Shown: positions 22,333-32,501 of the stretch, piece after piece | How the letters are laid out: every line of letters begins with the position of its first letter | Position numbering within the stretch: position 1 is the stretch's first letter | The notes under the pieces: model-generated | Seen by the model: only the letters and a program-made list of their open reading frames with translations | Database searches by the model: none | Told to the model about the DNA's origin: nothing | Position numbers and translations under genes: made by a program | NCBI RefSeq assembly: GCF_003073045.1 | Contig: NC_037593.1 | Location: 21,636,720-21,700,719, forward strand | DNA from: Pomacea canaliculata | Lineage: Eukaryota; Mollusca; Gastropoda; Architaenioglossa; Ampullariidae | Length of the DNA: 64,000 nucleotides | Reading direction: 5' to 3'

Positions 22333-22638
22333 ACAGGTATCCACTGGTTTCAGTGTTTAATAACAGGTATTCATAGGTTTCCTTCTTTAGTAAATTCACA
22401 ATTCAGCAACAGATATTCATTCATTTCAGCATTCAGTAAAGGTATCTGTATTGGTTTCATTATTCAATAACAGGCAGCCATTATTTCAGTATTCTGTGAC
22501 AGGTGTCTGTAGATTTCAGCATCCACAAACAGGTAGCCACTATTTCAGTAGTCAGTGACAGGTACATACTGGTTTCCTTACTCAATAACTGGTCGACATT
22601 TTTTCAGTATTCAGCAACAGATATCCATGGTTTTGGTA
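22333..22638. repeat. Degenerate 30-bp minisatellite, about 10 copies
   Basis: Units of 29-30 bp start ACAGGTA and centre on TTTCAGTATTCAG (for example from 22472, 22500, 22530 and 22559). The copies are diverged, so the array is old. Confidence 0.8.
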
Positions 22639-22639
22639 A

Positions 22640-24163
22640 AAATAAACAGTGCATCATGAAACTCCTGTGGCTCAGGAATTCGTTTAACATCAAATGGACT
22701 TTAAATAATTGTTTTTCATTTGATGGAAATTTAAAGCAATAAAGTATGTTGATAACTTTAATAATTTACTGATAAAATCCTCGCTGGTTTATGAAGAAAC
22801 TGTTGTAAAGGGACTTAGGTTAATTCGATGGTTCTTGTACCTGTAATAATATTATATATAATAATATTAAATATATAATTATAGGTATCCATTGTCGTTA
22901 TGCAAGTCGCTTCTTATAATTCACAAAGTCTGTTACAGAAACTGTTTGCTTCAGACAGCTTCAGTTTCTTTTTTGACATAACTGCTTTCAGAAAACATGA
23001 GCAACAAAGCAAGAGAAATCGCCGATGATGTATATAAATGTTATAAAAGTGGTGCTCGCTGTCAGTTGGGATAGTAAACTACGGCCAGTACATACAGGTA
23101 TACAGGTACATACAGGTATATACAGGTACATAAGGTATATACAGGTACATACAGGTATATACAGGATCATACAGGTGGCGCTCAGCCGTGAGAGAGCTAT
23201 GAAGAAAAGTGAGTTATATTACCCAACACAAAAGATTCAAGCAGATAAAAATACAATACAAGGACAACTCAACACATAATATCTTTAATCATCCTTGTCA
23301 TGAAATTGTTGTCTGTCGACAGTATCGTCAGAACATCACTTCACATCAACATGCAATTCTAGTTCTCCATTTGTCATAATTGACTGTGGCAGTTATAGTC
23401 TCCCTCACAAGGTTTAAACATCTGTCGACATTCATATTGCCTCTCATAATAGAGTATGACATGAAATTAAAAAAAAAAAGTCGACATTAAAACAAACTTT
23501 CTGGTCTGGTCTGGTCAGGTACATTCATGTGCGTGCTGTTTGTTGTATATCTAAACATCTATATAGTGCAGATAACATGTGGCTCTAGCTCTAGGAACTC
23601 TAAACCTGCTTTTTTTTTTTTTTTTTTTTTTTTTGTCTATCTCTTGTCACAGTGGGTGCAAGTTTTGTTGATCAGAAGCTTGTCATACCTTGTCTTTATA
23701 TCTTTCTCTTTCCCTCAAACTCCCATCCCCAGCCCGTTATTCTAGTCTTTGCTCAGTTTGTGTCTGTCCTGCTTTGCAGTGTTCCCACTGCAGCACACTG
23801 CACTGAAAGTAATGATGCTGTAAACAACAGAGGTGTAAAATATTTGCAGAAGTTGTAAGCGCACATTAAATGAATATTTGTAACTGTCCACTCTTCTTAC
23901 TACTTCTCTTTGATAAGCATTTCATAAAAAATAAACTTGCCTTTCCTAAAACAACAATCATTTCTTTAGTTTTCTTTACATCCAACAATTCTCATCACAC
24001 CAAGCAACAAAGTGATCAGTCTCCTCCCAGTAACAGGAGTCATCGTTGAAAATCCGTCTCGTAAGTCCGATGCCGTCTGCAAATTTAACTATGAGGAATT
24101 CTCATTTCTAGATCCATACTCTGCTTTATGCAAGAAAATATAAAAAGGGGGAAGTTATGTCGG
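22640..24163. other. Intergenic, no gene seen
   Basis: AT-rich sequence with a 24-bp T run near 23610 and scattered simple repeats. Confidence 0.5.
23086..23176. repeat. (ACAGGTATAT)n-type repeat
   Basis: Alternating ACATACAGGT and ATATACAGGT 10-bp units, about nine copies. Confidence 0.88.
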
Positions 24164-24165
24164 TA

Positions 24166-25073
24166 CAGTGGTACCTCGACATACGAGTTTAATTCGTTCC
24201 GTAACCTTGCTCGTATGTCAAATTGCTCGTATCTCAAAGCAATTTTCCCCATTGAAATTCATTGAAATGCCATTAATCCGTTCCAGCTCCCAAAACACCA
24301 CCTCGGTTGTTTTTGTTAAGTGTTTTTGAATAAGAAAAAGTGTATTTACAAGAAGAAACATTTATTTATGAATAACAAATACATATTCTATAAAAACATA
24401 TTAAATTCTTCGTTTGTGGAAGTGTGTGGATCTGCTTCAGCAAAATCACCGTAAATCGTCGTGCTTCTCACACATGATGCTTTGTGTTAAGGTTCCTCCT
24501 TGAAGCTGCTTCTCTGTCACCCACACAGTCAATAGTTTCTCCATCTTTTCATGGAGAGAAGTCCCGAGCTTAGAAATTATTGTAACGCCCCTAGCTGGCG
24601 TTGTACCCTTTATCAACTCCTGTTTAAGCACAGTTCACATCATTGATGTGCTACACCCGCACATCCTCGCCAATCAATTACTCGCACACCTTGCTCGTGT
24701 TTTTCTACGATTTCGCGCTTTAATTCAATAGACATCATCTTCTTCTTCGGACCCATGGTTACAAAAATAAATGTGATAATGTTTTGTAAATGTACAAAAA
24801 GCAAAATAACGCGAACCCAACTTATCAAAAATGCTTCGAACACGAGGGAAACAAGCACACAGACTGAGGTCTAGTCTGAGGTGGGAGAAACTGTTAGACG
24901 CTGCACACGACCCCAACATCCACCCCGCATGTTGGGGTCGTGTGCAGCGGTGTAGTGTGCGATTCCTCGTATCTCAAATCTTGCTCTTATCTCGAAGCAA
25001 AATATCGCTCGCTCGGCGGCTCGTATCTCAAAACACTCGTATGTCAGGGCACTCGTATGTCGAGGTACCACTG
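24166..25073 (-). mobile_element. Internally deleted Tigger/pogo (Tc1-mariner superfamily) transposon
   Basis: A 908-bp element flanked by TA on both sides, with terminal inverted repeats of at least 23 bp starting CAGTGGTACCTCGACATACG. On the minus strand the transposase start MGPKKKMMSIELKREIVEKH (ATG at 24756) is the N-terminal CENP-B-type helix-turn-helix of Tigger proteins. GTTPARGVTIISKLG and KLLTVWVTEKQLQGG lie at 24446-24631. The catalytic DDE domain is missing, and the remaining frame has stops and a frame break, so the copy is non-autonomous. Motifs CTCGTATCTCAAA and CTCGTATGTC recur near both ends and look like subterminal transposase-binding sites. Confidence 0.92.
24899..24949. 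repeat. Perfect 21-bp hairpin inside the Tigger element
   Basis: Arms 24899-24919 and 24929-24949 are exact inverted copies (CTGCACACGACCCCAACAT core) around a 9-nt loop CCACCCCGC. Confidence 0.9.
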
Positions 25074-25075
25074 TA

Positions 25076-25817
25076 TTTATTTACAGAATATCAGAAAAAG
25101 CTATAAATAGCTAAAGCTGGCTTAGTGACGTGGCACAACAGAAATTTGTTGTCACCCGAGGTGTGCCTGTGAAGTGAGTACAAGACAGTGTCCAACACTC
25201 TAAACACAGCAATAAGAACGATTTGGAAGTAATAACTAGAATTGCGATCTGTATCAGGTTTCTCATAGGGCGAAGTATGAATAGCTTGCTAATTGTGCAT
25301 TAGCCTCGTGGTGACGAGGTTGGCTGGATAACTTGAGGACTGTCTTTAGTCTAGTGGTATGGTATGGTATGTGGTATGGAGGATTGTCCAAAGGTGAAAT
25401 GTACCTTACCGTTATACTCAGACCTGTTTCCGACTGTCAGTAAAGAAACCTGCTACAATTATTGCAAAGGGTTTAAGCTGTGATGTTTTGATGTCCCACT
25501 CCAGCTTTCCTACTGGTATCACGTGGTGCGGGACCTCCACTGACCACATGAGCAGGGCTCCACTAGGACTGGTCAGTCAGCAGGAGGGGCAAACAGAGTG
25601 CGCATGCCAAAAGCGATATCAAAAATTGTATATAAAATAGGAGAAACACGTGGCTAGCTTTTTTGTTTTTTCTTAAATCATTTTCTCATTCTGGAGGGAT
25701 TCAGTCCATGGGTTGAGACAGAGGACAACCCTACGCTCTGAAGACAGGTCAGTCGGTAAACATGTTAGTTTGCTTCATTGTTAGTAGCAGGTTTATTAAA
25801 AGATTTATAAGCACACG
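25076..25817. other. Intergenic, no gene seen
   Basis: No supported coding sequence. A short GGTATGGTATG repeat lies near 25360. Confidence 0.5.
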
Positions 25818-25818
25818 G

Positions 25819-25867
<49 letters not shown>

Positions 25868-25905
25868 CGTCGTCGTCGTCGTCGTTGTTGCTGTCGTCGT
25901 CGTCG

Positions 25906-25961
<56 letters not shown>
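25818..25961. repeat. (GTT)n with (GTC)n core
   Basis: Trinucleotide repeat with GTC interruptions in the centre. Apparent poly-Asn or poly-Leu frames are translations of the repeat. Confidence 0.95.
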
Positions 25962-25962
<1 letters not shown>

Positions 25963-26029
25963 TGTGTTTGCAGCATCTCTCTCTTAGCCTAATAGACGGA
26001 GCCGCAGAAACTCCTACCACGAGGTGAGG

Positions 26030-26740
26030 ACTCGGCAGTGGCCTTAACGGTCCAGACATTTCGGTTGCTACCAATAATTTCACACAAGCTAAGATGTTAA
26101 TTTTATTTCTCTCGTGGAATGTTGACAGTCTGCTTTCTAAAATGACTGTTAGCGACCTGATCTCACATGTAACTAAGCTGGACTTCATATGAAAATGTGG
26201 ATACTTGAGTGCTTCGAAAGCGATTTGTTTGCGTCCTAGGATTCCTTTGCACAACCTGCTATAAACATTATCTACCCAGGGTCGCGGATCAGGAGGAATA
26301 ATGTTTTTAGTAAACACAAACTAGCAGATTTACCAAAAACAAAAATAATTGAACTTTGACAATATCGTAGTTATTAACATCTCAAGGACTATTGCAATAC
26401 TACTATAGACGTGTACCTCGTATACAACTATTCACCAGCTGCTGACTCAGTTTTATGAGCCACCAGACTTTAGTAACGGTGTTTCTATCCTAGAACAATA
26501 CTTACTGGAACTTACTGAAAGTTATGCTGAAGCTTCATATATCATTGTAGGCACCTCAATTCTAGAATCTCTGTATTTGAGGACAACACAGCTGCTAAGG
26601 ATGTTTTTAGCAGAACTGAGATCAGACAGTCAAGACATATCATAAACGATTGTAATGAGTTGTTATTAGAGCTGTGCTCAGTCTTTGACCTGCTCTCTCT
26701 CTCCTTCTTTCTGTCTATATATTATATATATTTCCCATTC
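26030..26740 (+). mobile_element. LINE endonuclease fragment
   Basis: The plus strand reads FLSWNVDSLLSKMTVSDLIS near 26100, the usual start of an apurinic-type LINE endonuclease, and later YEPPDFSNGVSILEQYLLEL and SYIIVG, followed in another frame by SRISVFEDNTAA-like sequence and IINDCNELLLELCS (canonical IIxGDFNSR block). Several stops and frame changes show long decay. Ends are unclear. Confidence 0.75.
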
Positions 26741-27176
26741 TAACCTGGAACATACGAAATGGAATAATCCACTCAGCATTTACTGAATTTTTATTTTTAT
26801 GCAGGTTTCCTTTTCTTGGTTACAAAAGTACAAGTTGTTAAAATTTTCATCTTTTTTTAAAAAAGTTTGTAGTTAATACCATAAACTGAAATCTAACCTG
26901 GAATACTTCATTTCATGGATTTTACTTATTTTAAAACTATTTATTAAAGCTCAAATCACTGCAGTTTTTCAATTCTTTTTGACAGAAATTTGGTTCATAC
27001 TTACATATATTTTATATATTGTCATAGATCTTTGAACCTTTGGCGTTTTTGTGCACTTTTTGGCTGCTTTGTATCACATTGTTATATAATCATTGCAAAA
27101 CACATTCATTATTAATCCATTTGATATTTTGGAATGAGCACCTGTGACACACCACAAGCTGGATGTTGCTGAGCTG
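26741..27176. other. AT-rich spacer
   Basis: No coding signal. It contains CTGGAACAT...GGAATAATCCACTCA, which recurs near 62495-62540. Confidence 0.45.
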
Positions 27177-30100
27177 CTAGCCCGGCACACAGAGCACAAA
27201 CTGCGACTTGCTACAGTCTTCTACCTGACATCCAGGTGCCACAGGACGTACATCCTTCAGGACGAGGTCCTCCACCGGAAATGTGATCTTGAAGTTATTG
27301 ATGGCTTCGTCTAAAACTGCCGAGAACTGAATTTCCTCGTCACAGTAGTCGCTCTTGGCGTCGTTGTCGTGTCTTAAAAACAGCTTTTGTAAGAACGGCA
27401 GGCTAGTGGCAGCAGCCGACAACAAGAACTGGTTTGTAAAACTGAGATCCACAGCATCTCCAAACATCATGACGATGACTAGAGCAAAGAAAAGGAAGAT
27501 GATAAGCTTCGAGAGCTTTGCTAAAGCCATCATCACTCTCTTGTAGAAAGGGCCGGGACAGCCATAGTAACTGAGGTTCAAAGTGTGATGAAAAAAAGCC
27601 TCTGGTGTGTACACCATGTCTGACTGGTCCAGAAAGACAAGAAGTCCTTGGCATTGAATCTGAAGCTTGTTCTTCTTGATTCCCTCTAGTCCTATAGTTA
27701 GTCCTTCAGGTGGATCAGCTTTGTCGCCCACGCGACGGAAAGCCGTGTTTGTCTGTCTCTCTTCTCTCGTTCGCGCTTGAGTTTGCACCTGCGAAAATGG
27801 CAAATTAAAATAATTAAACTTCATTTGTCTGTTTGTTGATCTGTTTGGGTTGGGTATACTTTTATCTTTCGACTATCATTGTGTAACCATATATTTGTGC
27901 ATAGGTAAGTTAAAGAATATTCATGACTATATAGCTAAGGGACAAATGTCATCACTCTTCCCCCTCCCAAAACGTACACACGCTACCCTAGTATCACTTC
28001 CTCACGACCCACACACACACACAGATAGCTACCCTGGTCTCACTCCCTCACGACCCACACACACACCCACAAACAAATAGCTACCCTGGTCTTGACGGGC
28101 TCGAGCAGTCTGGCGAAGAGTGCCCTGTGGTACTTGATGTACACGTCGTACACGTCCATATAACAGCCTCGAGAATAGACGACGACGGAGATGACAAACG
28201 GCAGGTAGCCGGCCAGTGCCTGATAGTTGATAATCAGGCCGATGAGCGTGTAGATGAACATTTCCACCAAAAAGCTGAGGCATTCCGCTGCTAGTAAAGT
28301 CGCTGACCAAACAAACAACAGCGCCAGCATGACGTACAGAGCCTGCAATGTAAACACCAGCCTGAGGTCACGTGGCTCTGCACTATACAGCACTAGACTG
28401 AGGTCACGTCACCTAATAGTAAACAGCACTAGACTGAGGCCACATTGCTCAACCTCAGGTGAAGTGTCAGTGGTGTGTGTGATGTTTTGAGTAATAATAA
28501 CAATGATGTTTTATGTGTCAGAAATTGTCTCACCTGTGGAAGGAACCACCGGGGCTTGAGTGCAGCATGGCGAAGCAGGTTGCTCATGCCGCTGTCCTCC
28601 GGGTCCTCATTCCCTGCCTGTGACGACAGTGGCCAGGTGCTTTTCCGCCTGCAAGGTGTCAGTTGCCCAGGTGAGCGAGCAGCCGCACGGTCAGGTTGAC
28701 GCTGGGGAACAGGTAGTATGCCAAGTACAGCACCACCAGCGGACTCGCGACACACAGCATGGGCAGCCCGTATATCCCGCGTCGCTGAAAAAGGGGTTTG
28801 ATCGTAATTATACAATGTTGGAAGTAATAATAACTCTACAATATTAATATTAAAGTCAGTCAGGGTAGTGACCAGTGGTACGAAAGAATTCTGAGTATTT
28901 TGTAATGATGTAACAACAATATATGTGACGAATGTAATGCCATAACAATAACTTCATGTACTGCTAAAACAATATCTGTTATGTGACTTGTGTATGTTAA
29001 AATAAAAAATTATATGGCATTATCTCTCATTTAACGGTAGCAATTAGAAATTTTTGTCCATAGTGTCTTATAATGTAGTAAAAACAATCAGGTTAGTGTT
29101 TAACTCCAGCTGTCATGTTTGACATAAAGTCAGAAGACAACGATGACAGACATGACAGTAGAAAACGGCGACAGTGATGAAAGTAGACCAGACAATGCAG
29201 TAGTGCAGACAATGACATGACGGTAGTGCAGACAATGACATGACAGTAGTACAGACAATGACATGACAGTAGTGCAGACAATGACATGACAGTAGTGCAG
29301 ACAATGACATGACAGTAGTACAGACAATGACAGTAGTGCAGAAAATGACATGACAGTAGTGCAGACAATGACATGACGGTAGTGCAGACAATGACATGAC
29401 AGTAGTACAGACAATGACATGACAGTAGTGCAGACAATGACATGACAGTAGTGCAGACAATGACATGACAGTAGTACAGACAATGACATGACAGTAGTGC
29501 AGAAAATGACATGACAGTAGTGCAGACAATGACATGACAGTAGTACAGACAATGACATGACAGTAGTGCAGACAATGATGGCAGACATAGTAGGACTGAA
29601 AGACACGGAGTGCTCACCCTCACTGGGGACAGGACCTTTCTAAGCAGTTTCGACTGACCACCCTGTCCTTTCTTCGCACGCTCGGAGTACAGGTCCCGCA
29701 TGCTGGCCAGGAGTATTTTCTTGACATCCCTGCGAAAACTGCTGTCAAATATTTCGTAGGCAAGGATGAAGGTGAAGGACATGCCGTAGAGCACGAGGAA
29801 GACATCGTGACCGGGTGTCAGGTACAGGGCCAGCGACCCAGAGAACGAGTACGTCACACCCAGCCTGTCTGCGGCCCTTTTTTTGTCCTCCTCCAGATGC
29901 TGTTCATACACATAATAAAACATCATTCTCAACACCCAGGGTAAGGTCAGGGTACACAGAAACAGTAACCGCGCTAGCAGGCGACATAGTTTGTACCAGG
30001 GGATGTAACTGCTCTTGTAAGCGTTGTCGCGGTTGTCGTCGCTCTCTCCGCAGATGTTGGCCTCGCAACACGCTGTCAACCCTGTCGCATGCCTCACGTG

Positions 30101-32501
30101 ACAACGCAAGACCTGGTCATAGAAAAGCTGGAAAAAGCCGACAGGAATCTCCCATCTGGTCAGCAGTTTCCGTCGCTTGATGGAGAACATCACTGTGTCC
30201 ACATCCACCTCGTACATTATGTTCCTCTGGATGCCTTTGCCATCAAGAAAGTTTAAAAAGTGGACCATTTCTTCTCCTTCCATCTTGTCAACGTAGAGTT
30301 TGGGCGGAAGACCTTTAGACAACGACCCACACTTTAGTATTCGTGGTGTGGCCGTCTCCTTCACAACCGTGAGTGTGAGCGACAAGGTCTGGTCGCTGGC
30401 ACCTGTCGTCTCGGGCAGCTGGTGATCATTTCTCTTCGGCAGTTGGTAACTAAATGTTTCAGATGCAAATCCTTCTCCAAACAGGTTTCGTGGTATCAGC
30501 AAAGGGGTGAACAGAATTACGAGTACCTTGCAGACAGAAAGTATAAAAATCTTTTAAAAAGTAATTTTAATTCAATTTAATGGTTAACAAACAACATCCG
30601 CAGACAGCATAGGATCCAGGTCCAACATTGGTCCGATGCCTAAGCTTAGGTTATCTCGGGTACAGGGAGGCAGCCCTTTGCCAGCATGTACCCGACACAC
30701 CAGCCACTAAGGAAGATCGTTAAGCTTCTTCTGAGCAAGGATAGTTAATATTGAGAGAGACTTGAGGGTTAACATTGAGGATTGACATTTTTAGTTGACA
30801 TTGTTGCTATTGTATACGTTTGCCGGGTGCTTGCTCCTGCACATCCTGTACCCTGTGCTGTCAGGTACTGTGTTCGCACCCGGTTGTGAACAATTAATCA
30901 AACCTTTACCTTCAGACCCCATATGCCAGCCGTCAGCAAGTGCGACCACTGACTGTGAGTTAGCGTGTAGCAGACGAGATGTACATCCTTCGAGCTTTCA
31001 TTAACCCCCGGCTCGGCACGAGACTCCTCCAGAGGTGACGTCATGCTGCAGCAGACGTACTCAAACTGAGCCTCGTTCCTGCTTCCTCGGGTAGCTTCAA
31101 GGTTACAGACCTAGAGAGAAAACTGCTTTTTTATTTCCCCCTTTTCTCAAATGAAGTTGGACTTTTTTTAGTATTTAGCTGGGGCACCTTCCGTCATGTC
31201 TGATGACCAAAAAGTAATTTGGCAAGTCTCAAAAAACAATGATAACAATATTGTCTGTCTTGTGCCATACGCAAGATGTTTTTTAAATAAGTATATGTGA
31301 AATTATATGAGTGCATAATTTATTAAGATTGTCGTTAAAAGATAAAAGGTCAAATAACGATAGCTCCCCCAAAACAGAGGAAAGATGTAACAAACCTCGA
31401 CAAGCTTGTCCGCACCGGTGACGTAGACACCAGAGTTCGTGCTGGAACTGTTGAGTAACAATATCCTGATGCTTCTCTTCCTGTCTTCTTCAGACCTCTC
31501 CATCAGACATCCTTCGGGGACGTCACTGACGGTGATGGTGACGTGCGTGGTGCGGATGGACAGCGTGCCCAGCGACAGCACGCGGTAGTTGTCGTCCAGG
31601 TGCAGCAGACTACGGCCCGCGCTGCTCGTCACGCGCACCCAGTGGTCACCGCGAAACACCACATCCGGTGACGAGAACAGTGGACCTGCTACACATCCAC
31701 ACACACACATACGCACCGTTCGTTCGTGCTTTATCGGTCACTTTGGTGTAAAAGCTAGTTTGATGTTCAATGTTTGCTGTAAATGTCAAGGATGTGTAAC
31801 AACGGAATTAAAATACCTGTTTGCTTTGTCAGGGGGACAGAGACGCCCCTCCTTGTGTGTGTGCAATGCTCTCAGCTCGGGTAGCTGCATGGGGCTTGTA
31901 CATAATACACATGCCTCGGTGCTCAGCCAGGTGTTTTGACCTTACACCGCGGAATATGAAATCAACTTACAATATTGTTTGTGCTCCTTGTATCTTTGGA
32001 AAATAACGATTCTATTCACTGTTTGTCTTTCCCGTATGTATCTTTCTCTGCATGTGGCATCTGTTTACAGGGCTGGCTGCCTTGTCTTAGTTACTGGTTC
32101 GGCGTAAAATATCAATTCCTCCCTCCCTTCCCCTTCCCCGTATGTATCTTTGGAAATAGTCATTGTATTTACTGTTTGCCAAACTGTGCTGATGCCTGTG
32201 ACTAACGTTTCTTACCCTTGAGACTGTCGTTGGCGGGGACCTCCATGTCGTCGTGGACATACGTCAGCGAGTACTCCACGAGCGCGGAGGACGGCGACAC
32301 GGGGCCACCCTTGAAGGAGGCCGCGAGTTGACAGGAGTCGGACTGATGGCGTCGGTCTGTTGGTCCCACGACGGCCGCCACGTTTGGCAAGTGTCCGGCG
32401 AGCCCCACGTCAGGGCCCAGAGGCACGTTGGATGCGGAAACATTTTCCAGTAACTGCAGCCAGTAGCACAAGAAGACCGCATAACCTGGAATCCCAGTCA
32501 T
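27177..32501 (-). CDS. Multi-membrane-span protein of unknown function (seven exons)
   Basis: Exons: 32216-32501, 31396-31685, 30910-31110, 29618-30526, 28534-28784, 28085-28342 and 27177-27788; about 935 residues. ATG at 32501 begins a signal-peptide-like leader (MTGIPGYAVFLCYWLQLLEN). An ectodomain of some 400 residues follows (FRGDHWVRV..., LVEVCNLEATRGS...). Membrane segments include LCRLLARLLFLCTLTL, VFLVLYGMSFTFILAY, MLCVASPLVVLYLAYYLF, ALYVMLALLFVWSATLL, FIYTLIGLIINYQAL and KLIIFLFFALVIVMMFGD; the tail has YGCPGPFYKRVM and PVEDLVLKDVRP. I recall similar uncharacterised proteins in snail genomes, with no known function. Phases agree at every junction except within 28534-28784, which is 251 nt between two phase-0 boundaries, so the frame must shift there. 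A local base error, a small unseen intron or a lesion is possible. Confidence 0.8.
28352..28442. repeat. Short direct repeats around CACTAGACTGAGGTCACGT
   Basis: Three imperfect copies lie in an intron of the multi-span protein gene. Confidence 0.7.
29196..29585. repeat. 23-bp minisatellite, about 17 copies
   Basis: Unit AGTAGTGCAGACAATGACAT plus GAC, with GTGCAG/GTACAG variants. It lies immediately after the large exon (29618-30526) in its downstream intron. The unit has no stop in any minus-strand frame, producing long spurious frames rich in Cys, His, Leu and Ser. Confidence 0.95.

Noticed and set aside
22333-22638. Spaced repeats as a CRISPR-like array
   Set aside because: Units are contiguous degenerate tandem copies without unique spacers, in an animal genome.
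24899-24949. Hairpin as a microRNA precursor
   Set aside because: The stem is short and perfectly paired with a GC-rich 9-nt loop inside a transposon. No evidence for a conserved miRNA; kept only as a structural finding.
25749-25976. Poly-Asn, poly-Thr and poly-Leu reading frames
   Set aside because: Produced by the (GTT)n/(GTC)n repeat.
29113-29606. Long minus-strand frames rich in Leu, Ser, Cys and His
   Set aside because: They are translations of a 23-bp minisatellite in different frames.
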